Part shown: positions 15,669-23,953 of the stretch, piece after piece | Numbering within the stretch: position 1 is the first letter of the stretch | How the letters are laid out: each line of letters opens with the position of its first letter | Assembly (NCBI RefSeq): GCF_001938945.1 | Contig: NZ_MKIO01000031.1 | Location: 124,001 to 188,000, forward strand | From: Xaviernesmea rhizosphaerae | Lineage (GTDB): Bacteria > Pseudomonadota > Alphaproteobacteria > Rhizobiales > Rhizobiaceae | Direction of reading: 5' to 3' | Length of the DNA: 64,000 nt | Notes under the pieces: model-generated | Told to the model about the DNA's origin: nothing | The model's database searches: none | The model's input: only the letters and a program-made list of their open reading frames with translations | Position numbers and translations under genes: made by a program

Positions 15669-16697
15669 ATGACCCTCACTGCCAACAGCCATCTCGCGGA
15701 GCTTTACCGCACCATGCGGCGCATCCGCACCTTCGAGGAGCGCGTCGGCGAGCTTTTCGTGCGCGGCCAGTCCGCCGGCTCGATGCTGCATCTGTCGATC
15801 GGCGAGGAGTCTAGCGCCGCCGGCGTCTGCGATGTCATGAAACCACAGGATACGTTCACCACCCATCATCGCGGCCATGGCATCTTCCTGGCGCGCGGCG
15901 CCGACCCCAAGCGCATGATGGCCGAGATCGGCGGCAAGGAAACCGGCTATTGCCACGGCAAGGGCGGCTCGATGCATATTGCCGACATGGCGCTCGGCCA
16001 TCTGGGCGCCAATGCCATCGTCGGCGGCGGCATTCCCGCCGTGGTGGGCGCCGGGCTTTCCAGCAAATATCTGAAGCAGGACGCCGTTTCGATCGCCTTT
16101 TTCGGCGACGGGGCAATGCAGCAGGGCATCCTCTACGAGAGCATGAACATGGCCGCGCTCTGGAGCCTGCCGGTTCTCTTCGTCTGCGTCAACAACCAGT
16201 ATGGCATGGGCACGCGCATCGATCAGGCCACGCGCAACACCGCCTTCGACGAGCGCGCCCGTGCCTTCGGGCTGAACGGTGCGGTGGTCAACGGGCTCGA
16301 CGTCGAAGATGTGCGCGATGCCGCGCGCTGGCTCATCGACGAGGCACGTGCTGGCAAACCGGGATTCCTCTCTGTCGAGGTCTATCGCTTTTTCGGCCAT
16401 GCCCGCATGGACAAGAGCCCCTATCGGGCCGAGGCGGAGGAGCTCGAAGGTCGCAAGAAGGATCCGGTGCTCTTTGCCCGCGCCAAGCTGCTCGACAGCG
16501 GCCTGGAAAGTGAAGCGGCGTTGGATGCGCTAGACCGCGAGATTGCCGCGGAAATGGATGCCACCATCGACTTCGCGGTCGAATCTCGGGCGCCGGCGCT
16601 CTCCTCCATGTTCCGCGACGTCTATGCCGTGGGCGAGCCGGAGCCCGAGCCCGTGCGCGCCCGCATCGACCGTGTTCTAGCCAGGGAAGACGTCTAA
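15669..16697 (+). CDS. TPP-dependent 2-oxoacid/acetoin dehydrogenase E1 alpha (AcoA-like)
   Basis: Alpha subunit of a heterotetrameric thiamine-diphosphate dehydrogenase that cleaves a 2-oxo acid or acyloin and passes the acyl group to lipoyl lysine. 342 residues. The TPP/Mg motif GDGAMQQGILYESMN starts at 146 and ends at N175-N176. The HHRGH motif is at 66-70, and GKGGSMHIAD at 97-106 is typical of E1 alpha of the pyruvate/acetoin group. Stop and next start overlap as TAATG. Its place behind a sugar importer, with a hydrolase-type rather than acyltransferase-type E2, points to the acetoin branch or a sugar-derived acyloin. Confidence 0.93.
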   Translation: MTLTANSHLAELYRTMRRIRTFEERVGELFVRGQSAGSMLHLSIGEESSAAGVCDVMKPQDTFTTHHRGHGIFLARGADPKRMMAEIGGKETGYCHGKGGSMHIADMALGHLGANAIVGGGIPAVVGAGLSSKYLKQDAVSIAFFGDGAMQQGILYESMNMAALWSLPVLFVCVNNQYGMGTRIDQATRNTAFDERARAFGLNGAVVNGLDVEDVRDAARWLIDEARAGKPGFLSVEVYRFFGHARMDKSPYRAEAEELEGRKKDPVLFARAKLLDSGLESEAALDALDREIAAEMDATIDFAVESRAPALSSMFRDVYAVGEPEPEPVRARIDRVLAREDV

Positions 16698-17671
16698 TGC
16701 CTGCCATGACCTATCGAGACGCGCTGCGCCAGGCGCTTGACGACGCGATGACCGAGGACAAGTCCATCGTGGTGATCGGCGAGGAAGTCGGTCGCTACGG
16801 CGGCGCCTACGGGGTGACCAAGGATCTGATCAAGGTGCATGGCCCGGAGCGGCTGATCGACACGCCGATTTCCGAACCGGCGATCATCGGGGCGGCCGTC
16901 GGCGCGGCGATGACCGGCCTCAGGCCCGTGGCCGAGCTGATGTATATCGACTTTCTCGGCATGACCATGGACCAGCTCGCCAACCAGGCGGCCAAGATCC
17001 GCTATATGTTCGGCGGACAGATCGGCGTGCCCATGGTGCTGCGCACGCAAGGAGGCACCGGTCGCTCCGCCGGCGCGCAGCACAGCCAGAGCCTGGAAGC
17101 CTGGATCATGCACACGCCGGGCCTGCGCCTGGCCATGCCGGCCACGGTGGCCGATGCCTATCACCTCCTGCGCCAGAGCCTGACAAAGCCGGATCCGGTG
17201 GTCTTCATCGAGCACAAGGCCCTCTACACCCGCAAGGAGGAGGTCGATCTGTCCGCCGATCCGCTGCCCTGGGGCAAGGCCGCCGTGCGCCGGCACGGCG
17301 ACGACCTGGTGATCGTCACCTATTCCCGTCAGGTTCTCTACGCTCTGGAGGCCGCGGAGGCTTTGGCCAGGAACGGGATCGAAGCCACAGTCATCGATCT
17401 GCGCACGCTCAATCCGCTCGATTTCGACACGATCCGCACCCATGTCGAACGGGTCGGCAAGGCGATGGTCGTCAGCGAAGGCGTGATGACCTCGGGCGTG
17501 GCGGCGGAGCTTTGCGCACGGATCTCGGAGGAGTGCTTCGATTTCCTCGAGCAGCCGGTTATCCGTGTCGCTGGCGAAGATATTCCAATTTCCGTTTCGC
17601 AGGAGCTGGAATCGGGCAGCGTGCCCTCCGCCCGCATCATCGCCGAGGTGGCGGAGAGGCTGACGGCATGA
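16697..17671 (+). CDS. TPP-dependent 2-oxoacid/acetoin dehydrogenase E1 beta (AcoB-like)
   Basis: Beta subunit partner of the preceding E1 alpha; 324 residues. MTYRDALRQALDDAM, GEEVGRYGGAYGVTKDL (49-65 region), DTPISEPAIIGAAVGAAMTG and the C-terminal transketolase-C domain (VIDLRTLNPLDFDTI, VVSEG) are all present. It starts inside the stop of the alpha gene (TAATG) and ends in an ATGA overlap with the lipoyl-hydrolase gene, so the three products are probably made in fixed ratio. Substrate not resolvable from sequence. Confidence 0.93.
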   Translation: MPAMTYRDALRQALDDAMTEDKSIVVIGEEVGRYGGAYGVTKDLIKVHGPERLIDTPISEPAIIGAAVGAAMTGLRPVAELMYIDFLGMTMDQLANQAAKIRYMFGGQIGVPMVLRTQGGTGRSAGAQHSQSLEAWIMHTPGLRLAMPATVADAYHLLRQSLTKPDPVVFIEHKALYTRKEEVDLSADPLPWGKAAVRRHGDDLVIVTYSRQVLYALEAAEALARNGIEATVIDLRTLNPLDFDTIRTHVERVGKAMVVSEGVMTSGVAAELCARISEECFDFLEQPVIRVAGEDIPISVSQELESGSVPSARIIAEVAERLTA

Positions 17672-19299
17672 CCAACCAGCGCTTTCTCAAGATGCCGCGT
17701 CTCGGCGAGACGATGGAGGAAGGCAAGATCGTCGGCTGGCTGGTGAAGCCCGGCGAGGCCTTCTCCCGTGGCGATCCGATCCTGGAGATCGAGACCGACA
17801 AGACCATCGCCGAATTTCCGGCGCTTGGCGACGGACGGCTGAACGAGATCCTGGTGGGGCTGGACGAAACCGTCGAGGTCGGCCATCCCATCGCCAGTAT
17901 CGAAATCGGCACCGGACCAGACTGGACGGCGGACGAGGGGGGAAGCGAACCGGCATCGGATGCCTGCACCCCGTCCGTACCAGTCGTTCAGGAGGCCGGC
18001 CTGGCAGAAACCGACCTGACGATGCCGCGCCTCGGCGAGACCATGGAGGAAGGGCGCATCGCCAAATGGCTGAAGGCCGAAGGCGACAGCTTCGAGCGCG
18101 GCGAGGCCCTTCTCGAAATCGAGACCGACAAGACCATTGCCGAGTTTCCGGCCCTGTTCGCCGGCAGGATCCTGACCCTTCTCAAGGGCGAGGACGAGAC
18201 CGTGGCCGTCGGTGCGCCGATTGCGCGCATCCTTGCGCCGTCCGAAACCGCGGCCGAGGCCGGCACGGCGGACCTTGCGGCGCCTGCTGCAAGCGACCGG
18301 CCTGCGGAACAGGTGCGCCCGGCGCAGCAAGGGCCAGCGCAAACCACCCGGCTGCGCGCCACACCGCTTGCCCGGCGTCTTGCCCGCGCGCGCGGGATCG
18401 ATCTCGCCCAATTAAAGGGCACGGGACGGCGCGGCCGGATCGAACGAGACGATGTTCTCGCCTTTGCCGGGCAGGGCCGGGCGGAGCCGACCTTGCAGGC
18501 AGCGAGTTCGCTGGCGGATGACGTCTCCATGGCAGCGCTCACGCGCGGGCGCATGGCCTATGTTGACAGCGCTGCGGGGCAGGGCGTGCCCTTGCTGCTT
18601 CTGCATGGCTTTGCCGGCGATCACACGACCTGGGCGACCATCGCAGCCGGATTGAAGCGCGCCGGGCGGCGGGTGATCATCCCCGATCTGCCGGCGCACG
18701 GCTTGACCGAGATCAAGGAGAGCGATCCCTATGGGCTCGGGAGCGACCTCGTCGAATTTCTGGCCCGCCTGGGCATCGATCAGGTCTCGGTTCTGGCACA
18801 CTCCCTCGGCGCTGTCGCGGCTGTCACTCTGGCAAAGGCCGCGCCCGACCGCGTGCGCGCGCTGACCCTGATCGCTCCGGCAGGTTTGGGACGCGAGATC
18901 GACACCGGCTTCATCGATGGTATGGCTGGGGCACAGCATCCTGGCGAGGTGGCGCACCTCCTGCGGCGGCTCTCGGTGCATGGGATGGCGTTGTCGGAGA
19001 ATGCGCTTGTCAAGCTGACGAAGACCCTGTCAGCTGGGCGGCTGAAAGCGCTCGCCGGCAATCTCGCGGGCTCGTTCGGCCAGAGGATCGACACAATCGG
19101 CCTGTTGCAGGCGCTGCCGGCGCAGTTGCCGGTCCGCGTGCTCTTCGGGCTCGACGATCGCATCATTCCCTGGACACAGGTGGCGGCTCTGCCCCCACGC
19201 GTGGCCATCCATCTCCTCGCTCGGGCCGGGCACATGCCGCACTGGGATCAGACCAGGGAGGTTCTCGATATCATCCTGTCGCAGGGAGCCAGCCGATGA
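17668..19299 (+). CDS. Hybrid E2-like protein: two lipoyl domains, E3-binding domain, alpha/beta hydrolase
   Basis: 543 residues in order: lipoyl domain 1 (about 6-80, lipoyl Lys45 in ETDKT), lipoyl domain 2 (about 117-191, Lys155), a peripheral-subunit-binding domain (228-266; ATPLARRLARARGID, GTGRRGRI), then an alpha/beta hydrolase (about 290-543). The hydrolase has oxyanion HG (313-314), nucleophile S379 in AHSLG, acid D496 or D497 and H522. The catalytic acyltransferase domain of normal E2 (HxxxDG) is absent. AcoC proteins of acetoin systems also join a lipoyl domain to a hydrolase fold, but usually with one lipoyl domain. The two lipoyl segments share near-identical stretches, suggesting recent duplication. 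Starts by ATGA overlap with E1 beta. No E3 gene is nearby. Confidence 0.9.
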   Translation: MTNQRFLKMPRLGETMEEGKIVGWLVKPGEAFSRGDPILEIETDKTIAEFPALGDGRLNEILVGLDETVEVGHPIASIEIGTGPDWTADEGGSEPASDACTPSVPVVQEAGLAETDLTMPRLGETMEEGRIAKWLKAEGDSFERGEALLEIETDKTIAEFPALFAGRILTLLKGEDETVAVGAPIARILAPSETAAEAGTADLAAPAASDRPAEQVRPAQQGPAQTTRLRATPLARRLARARGIDLAQLKGTGRRGRIERDDVLAFAGQGRAEPTLQAASSLADDVSMAALTRGRMAYVDSAAGQGVPLLLLHGFAGDHTTWATIAAGLKRAGRRVIIPDLPAHGLTEIKESDPYGLGSDLVEFLARLGIDQVSVLAHSLGAVAAVTLAKAAPDRVRALTLIAPAGLGREIDTGFIDGMAGAQHPGEVAHLLRRLSVHGMALSENALVKLTKTLSAGRLKALAGNLAGSFGQRIDTIGLLQALPAQLPVRVLFGLDDRIIPWTQVAALPPRVAIHLLARAGHMPHWDQTREVLDIILSQGASR

Positions 19300-19646
19300 G
19301 CGACGCGCGCCAAAAGCTGAAGGATGCGCAGGGCCGCATTGGTCTGCTGGCCAAGGCCAGCCCCGATCTCTTCGCCGGCTTTACCAGGGTCAGCAAGGCC
19401 GCCGCCGCGTCCGGCCGCATGACGGCGGCACAGAAGGAGCTCGTCGCAGTGGCGTTGGCGGTGTCGAAAGGATGTGAGGACTGCATTCTCTACCATGTCG
19501 ATGCGGCTCTCAGGCATGGGGCCGAGGAGGCCGATCTGGTCGAAGTGCTGGATGTCGCGGTGGAGATGGGCGGTGGTCCCGCGGTGATGTACGGGGCCAA
19601 AGCCCTGGAAGTCCTGCGCGCGCTTCGTGAGGGCAGCAAAACGTGA
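19296..19646 (+). CDS. AhpD-like / carboxymuconolactone decarboxylase-family thiol protein
   Basis: 116 residues of the CMD/AhpD helical fold. The full AhpD motif EX11CXXCX3H is present: E48, C60, C63, H67 (CEDCILYH). True carboxymuconolactone decarboxylases lack the CXXC, so a redox or peroxidase-adaptor role is more likely. In Mycobacterium AhpD is reduced by the lipoyl groups of an E2 protein and Lpd. Here the gene overlaps the bis-lipoyl protein gene by four bases, making a direct exchange with its dihydrolipoyl arms plausible. That partnership is inference. It is the last gene before the repeat elements. Confidence 0.88.
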   Translation: MSDARQKLKDAQGRIGLLAKASPDLFAGFTRVSKAAAASGRMTAAQKELVAVALAVSKGCEDCILYHVDAALRHGAEEADLVEVLDVAVEMGGGPAVMYGAKALEVLRALREGSKT

Positions 19647-19705
19647 GGCGGGGCTGGCTTTGGATAAATGACGCAAAGACAGAACAGCAGTTGATGGCAG
19701 CGGAT

Positions 19706-19730
19706 TCCGGTTTTCGGCCCGATGCTCTAG
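19706..19730. repeat. Partial rhizobial palindrome (GGTTTTCGG...GATGCTCTAG)
   Basis: TTCCGGTTTTCGGCCCGATG followed by CTCTAG matches the right half of the repeats at 60161, 61369 and 63891. Its terminal CTAG is also the left tip of MITE-like copy 2, so the latter may have inserted there. Confidence 0.6.
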
Positions 19731-19908
19731 TGTCAGGACCCATTAAATTCATGCCATCTGCAGGAGGGATTTTGTGTGTGGCAAGGAGAGAAGCCTCAGG
19801 ACATTTGTGCGTTTTCAAGGGCTTGCGACGCAGCCCAGGCACAAAATCCGTCCTGCCCGGCCCATGTGCGTGAACGGATCGCGTGAATTTAATGGGGCCT
19901 GACCCTAG
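19727..19908. repeat. MITE-like palindromic element, copy 2 (182 bp)
   Basis: Same terminal repeats as the element at 10724-10993 (left CTAGTGTCAGGACCCATTAA; right ending AATGGGGCCTGACCCTAG) and the same inner pair (GGGATTTTGTGTGTGG and CACAAAATCC). It lacks the central stem region of about 88 bp found in copy 1, keeping only the right arm CCCATGTGCGTGAAC. Non-coding. Confidence 0.85.
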
Positions 19909-19961
19909 CAAGATAAGATGCAGGCGCCCGGGAGGAGAGACGGGCGCAGGAGGAGACAGAG

Positions 19962-21470
19962 ATGGGCTATTTTCTGACGGCCGATGGCGGCACGGAGAGC
20001 CTGCGCGCGCGCGTCTATGATCTGGACGGACGTTGCCTCGGCAGTATCGCCGTCGCCTATGAGACGAGGTTTTCCGCTGGCGCCAGGGCCGAGCAGGACC
20101 CGGAGGACTGGTGGCGCGCCTTCGTCTCCGCCGCCACAGGGGCAATCACCGAAGCGCGCATCGACCCGCAAGATGTCGAGGCGATCTGCCTGGCGACCAC
20201 CAGCTGCACCGTGGTGGCGCTGGATGCCGATGGCAGGGCGCTGCGGCCTGCGATCATCTGGATGGACGTGCGGGCCAATCGCGAGGCCGATGCCGTGCTG
20301 GCAACCGGCGATGGCGCCTTGATCGCCAATGGCGGGGGGCAGGGTCCCGTTTCGGCCGAATGGATGATCCCCAAGGCGCTATGGATCGCGCGCAACGAGC
20401 CGGAGATCTTCGAGAAGGCTGCCACCATCTGCGAATATCAGGATTTCATGACGCTGCGGCTGACCGGCGAGCGCGCCGCGAGCCTCAACAACGTGACCTT
20501 GCGCTGGCACTATCAGACCGATCGCGGCGGCTGGCCAACAAGCCTGGTCGATGCGCTTGGCCTGTCGGTGCTGTTGCGAAAGTGGCCTGAGCGGATCGTG
20601 CCGCCCGGCGGCGTGATCGGGACGCTTTCGAAAAAGGCGGCTGAGGAACTCGGTCTTCCCTTTGCCGTCAAGGTGGTGCAGGGAGGCGCCGACGCGCTGA
20701 TCGGCATGATTGGGCTTGGCGTTGCCAAGCCGGGCCAGCTCGCGCTCATCACCGGATCCTCGCATCTCCAGTTCGGTGTGACGGAACAGGCGGTCCATGC
20801 GCCCGGCATCTGGGGCACCTATCGCGATTGCGTCTATCCCGATCGCTACATTGTCGAGGGCGGCCAGACCTCCACTGGCTCCGTCATCGCCTGGCTCGGC
20901 CGGCTGATGAACGGCACGATGGATCTGGAGGAGATGAACCGCAAGGCGGCCGCGCTCGATCCGGGCTGCGACGGGCTCCTGGTGCAGGATCACTTTCAGG
21001 GCAACCGCACACCCTATACCGACCCGCTTTCGCGCGGCGCGATCGTCGGACTGACGCTCGCGCATGAGCCGCACCATATCTTCCGCGCGATCATGGAGGG
21101 GATCGGCTTCGGCACCCGCGCCATTCTCGATGCCATGGCGTCGGCCGGCTATCGGGGCACGGAGATCACCGTGGGCGGAGGTGCCGGTGCATCTGATCTC
21201 TGGCTGCAGATCCATGCGGACACCGCCGGCCTGCCGGTCTCGGTTCCCGCCTCGCGCGATGCGCCCTCCGTGGGCGCTGCCGTTCTGGCCGCTCATGGCG
21301 CGGGCCATTTCCTGTCGATCGATGAGGGCATCGCGGCCATGGTCAAGCCCGGCCGCCGCATCGAGCCGCGCCGGCGCGAGGCGGCGCTCTATGATGAGAT
21401 CTATCAGCGTTATCTCGCGCTCTACCCGGCGCTGAAGGCGGTGGCGAACGCAGGACGGAGCGCAGCATGA
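19962..21470 (+). CDS. FGGY-family carbohydrate kinase
   Basis: ATP-dependent kinase of a ketose or polyol, 502 residues, the usual length. N-terminal FGGY domain with TADGGTESLRARVYDLDG (about 6-23), IIWMDVRA (about 103-110; metal/substrate Asp), and the C-terminal domain with ITGSSHLQFGV and GGGAGASDLWLQIHAD (about 406-421; ATP site). The pattern is nearer ribulokinase- and xylulokinase-like members than glycerol kinase. It lies between the repeat element and two SDR genes, overlapping the first by ATGA. Its phosphorylated product may be the effector of the SorC-type regulator. Exact substrate unknown. Confidence 0.9.
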   Translation: MGYFLTADGGTESLRARVYDLDGRCLGSIAVAYETRFSAGARAEQDPEDWWRAFVSAATGAITEARIDPQDVEAICLATTSCTVVALDADGRALRPAIIWMDVRANREADAVLATGDGALIANGGGQGPVSAEWMIPKALWIARNEPEIFEKAATICEYQDFMTLRLTGERAASLNNVTLRWHYQTDRGGWPTSLVDALGLSVLLRKWPERIVPPGGVIGTLSKKAAEELGLPFAVKVVQGGADALIGMIGLGVAKPGQLALITGSSHLQFGVTEQAVHAPGIWGTYRDCVYPDRYIVEGGQTSTGSVIAWLGRLMNGTMDLEEMNRKAAALDPGCDGLLVQDHFQGNRTPYTDPLSRGAIVGLTLAHEPHHIFRAIMEGIGFGTRAILDAMASAGYRGTEITVGGGAGASDLWLQIHADTAGLPVSVPASRDAPSVGAAVLAAHGAGHFLSIDEGIAAMVKPGRRIEPRRREAALYDEIYQRYLALYPALKAVANAGRSAA

Positions 21471-22234
21471 GCGATGCGTTTCGTCTCGATGGCAAGATCG
21501 CGCTCGTCACCGGCGCGGCGCGCGGCATCGGTCGCGCGATTGCGGAGCGGCTCGCAGAAGCGGGTTGTACCGTTATTCTGGCAGACCGCGATGCGGAGGA
21601 GGCTGATATCGCCGCAGCCGCAATTTGCCACGCGGGCGGCCAGGCGATCGGTATGATGCTCGATGTCACCGACCGCGCAGGCGTCATGGCGGCGGCAGAC
21701 GGGCTCCACGCCCGGTTTGGCGTGCTGGACGTGCTGGTCAACAATGCCGGTATCGTGCGCAATGCGCCTGCCGCCGAGATGACGTTCGAGGATTGGCAGG
21801 CCGTGATCGATATCGATCTCACAGGCGTCTTCACCTGCGCGCAGATCTTTGGCCGCGCCATGGTGCAGGCCGGGCGCGGCGCCATCGTCAATATCTCCTC
21901 CATGTGCGGGGAGATCGTCGTGCAGCCGCAGCCGCAGGCTGCCTATAATGCGGCCAAGGCGGGCGCCAACCTGCTGACCAAGTCGCTGGCGGTCGAATGG
22001 GCAGAGGCGGGCGTACGGGTCAACGCGGTTGCGCCGGGCTATGTCGCCACCGAACTGACCTTGCGCGGCCGCAGCAATACGGCATGGTTTACCGCCTGGA
22101 TGGCTGCCACGCCAATGCGCCGCCTCGGCGAGCCGCGCGAAATCGCAAATGCCGTTCTCTTCCTCGCTTCTCCTGCCGCCAGTTTCGTCACGGGTACGGT
22201 CTTGTCCGTCGACGGCGGCTATACCGCTCTCTGA
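21467..22234 (+). CDS. Short-chain dehydrogenase/reductase 1
   Basis: NAD(P)-dependent oxidoreductase, 255 residues. Rossmann motif TGAARGIG (15-22), NNAG (about 88-91), catalytic Ser in NISS and the YNAAK pair (about 162-166), C-terminal SVDGGYTAL. Asp in the ADRDAEE segment suggests NAD(H) preference. Co-translated with the kinase (ATGA overlap). Likely oxidises a polyol or reduces a ketose in the same route; specificity cannot be read. Confidence 0.9.
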   Translation: MSDAFRLDGKIALVTGAARGIGRAIAERLAEAGCTVILADRDAEEADIAAAAICHAGGQAIGMMLDVTDRAGVMAAADGLHARFGVLDVLVNNAGIVRNAPAAEMTFEDWQAVIDIDLTGVFTCAQIFGRAMVQAGRGAIVNISSMCGEIVVQPQPQAAYNAAKAGANLLTKSLAVEWAEAGVRVNAVAPGYVATELTLRGRSNTAWFTAWMAATPMRRLGEPREIANAVLFLASPAASFVTGTVLSVDGGYTAL

Positions 22235-22250
22235 TCTGAGGAGTTTCCCT

Positions 22251-23006
22251 ATGCCGACTATCCATCGAACCGTGCTCGTCACCGGCGCCAGCCGCGGTAT
22301 CGGTCGCGCCATCGCTATCGGCCTTGCCCGGCGCGGCTATGATGTCGCCGTCAACGATATCGACCGCCAGCGTGCGGCACTTCAGGAGGTCGCGGCCGAG
22401 ATCGAGACGCTCGGCCAGCGGGCTTTGCCCGTCTTTGCCGATGTCAGCAGCAAGAGCGATGTGGTCGCGATGGTGGAAACGGTCGAAAGCGCGTTCGGCC
22501 ATATCGACGCCATCGTCAACAATGCCGGTATTCTGATCTCGGGCGATGTGGCGGGGCTGAAGGAAAACGTCTGGGACAGCGTCATGGACGTGAACGCCAA
22601 AGGGACGTTCCTCGTGGTGCAGGCGGCCCTTGCCGGCATGAAGGCCCGCAAATATGGCCGCATCGTCAACATCGCCTCCATCGGCGGCAAGCATGGCGCA
22701 CCGGAGCAGGCGCATTACTCAGCCTCCAAAGCGGCGGTCATGGGCTTTACCCGCGTGCTGGCGCAGGAGGTGGGCGTGGATGGCATCACGGCCAATTGTG
22801 TCTGCCCCGGCATCATCCTCACGGATATGGGCCGGGTCAATCTCGACGATGCCGCAATCCGCAAGGCTTGGCAGGAAAAGACCGCGCTGCGCCGCATCGG
22901 CGATCCCGAAGACGTTGTCGGCGCCGTCGCCTTCCTGGCGTCCGATGATGCCGCTTTCATCACCGGACAGACGCTCAATGTCGATGGCGGTATCGTGCTG
23001 AGTTGA
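22251..23006 (+). CDS. Short-chain dehydrogenase/reductase 2
   Basis: Second SDR, 251 residues: TGASRGIG (about 9-16), NNAG, Ser in NIAS, YSASK, and C-terminal NVDGGIVLS. Start 22251 has GAGGAG about seven bases upstream and lies 16 bp after the first SDR; an open frame before it is only the end of that gene. Two different SDRs plus one kinase recall tetritol and pentitol pathways of Agrobacterium and relatives, where successive oxidations and a phosphorylation occur. Last gene of the island. Confidence 0.9.
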   Translation: MPTIHRTVLVTGASRGIGRAIAIGLARRGYDVAVNDIDRQRAALQEVAAEIETLGQRALPVFADVSSKSDVVAMVETVESAFGHIDAIVNNAGILISGDVAGLKENVWDSVMDVNAKGTFLVVQAALAGMKARKYGRIVNIASIGGKHGAPEQAHYSASKAAVMGFTRVLAQEVGVDGITANCVCPGIILTDMGRVNLDDAAIRKAWQEKTALRRIGDPEDVVGAVAFLASDDAAFITGQTLNVDGGIVLS

Positions 23007-23141
23007 GGTGAAGGCGCTAGCCGCAGCATCGCGACTGACGAATTATGATGACCTTGCAACGGTTCAGGTCTGCCATACGGAATCCGGTTGATCGCTTCGC
23101 GATATCTGGAGCTTCGTGGCAGACGCGCAAACGCCTCGTTA

Positions 23142-23172
23142 CGTCATGCTCGGGCTTGTCCAGAGCATCTGC
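23142..23172. repeat. Dispersed repeat, GTCATGCTCGGGCTTG type
   Basis: CGTCATGCTCGGGCTTGTCC then AGAGCATCTGC. Related copies occur at 26163-26245 and 31477-31505. GCTCGGG and CCAGAGC form a short imperfect stem. Intergenic in every case. Confidence 0.55.
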
Positions 23173-23276
23173 AAACGCAAGCGCAGCTTAAGTTCCATAA
23201 TCATGATTATGTGATCTGATTGTGTAGCCGGGTACATTCTATTTTCAAGTGCGACACGCCAAGGATTCAAGAGCGT

Positions 23277-23471
23277 CATTTTGGAGATTGTGGCCTGTCG
23301 CGATGCCATGCCCACTTCACCCTCGCCGATCGCTGCCGCCTCCATCCGTTCATCGAGCAAAAGATCCCGATCAGCGACATGGCGCGCCAACTTGGCCGCC
23401 GGCGCTCGGCCGTCTACCGGGAAATCAAGTGCAACACATGTCGCGATTGTGATCTGCCCGACTACGACGGC
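23277..23471 (+). pseudogene. IS30-family transposase, N-terminal remnant
   Basis: One frame encodes about 65 residues containing HFTLADRCRLHPFIEQKIPI, then SDMARQLGRRRSAVYREIK and a final DLPDYDG. This is the helix-turn-helix start of IS30-type transposases (compare LTLADRRRI...EIARELGRHRSTIYREIKRN). No DDE catalytic domain follows in any frame and no terminal repeats were found, so it is a relic. The start codon is not evident. Confidence 0.7.
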
Positions 23472-23953
23472 CCGCAAAGAGAACGGCGAATTGGGTTTCT
23501 CTCACCTGGGCCAAACCGCTCATGGTTCTTGCCTCAAATATGAAGCCAAAGCGCGGGCTGGAAAAAGGGTCGCGGCGTTGCCCCTGAACCCAATTCATCT
23601 GTTGTTGAAATACCGCAGTTGCCATGCGGCGATGCCCTGCCCAGCCCCATCCTCTCCCGCTCCCGCCTCGTGCCTGCTATGAGATTGCGTGAAGAGCTTG
23701 GCGCATCACGAGGTTGGCTTTGCCTAAGTAAGACCCGGTCTCACTCCAGTTTCACCCAGAGGCGCGCGACGCAAGGTCGTGGCCTTGAACCATGTTCGTC
23801 GGGTGGTGGCGAGAGACCGGTCTGGCATTGTTTCCGTGCCATGCGCAGTCTTCTCTGCCGCAGCTCTTCACACACCCGCAATCCGCCATTCCGTGCCATT
23901 AAAGGCTGTCTCGCGCATCCCCTGGGGAACTTCCGAACGGAAGACCAGGACTT

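Larger units (their letters stand above)
19647..19961. other. Gene-free stretch holding two nested repeats
   Basis: The 315 bases between the AhpD-like gene and the kinase contain a partial rhizobial palindrome and MITE-like copy 2 (annotated separately). After the element, GGAGGAGACAGAG provides the kinase ribosome site. No promoter is obvious, so the kinase and SDR genes may be read through from upstream or from a promoter within the element. Confidence 0.55.
23007..23953. other. 947-bp gene-poor stretch with IS and repeat debris
   Basis: Between the second SDR gene and the DUF1062 gene there is no intact gene. It holds a dispersed palindrome (23142-23172) and an IS30-type transposase fragment (23277-23471). 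From 23480 to 23953 nothing recognisable is seen; short frames on both strands lack family features. Confidence 0.6.
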
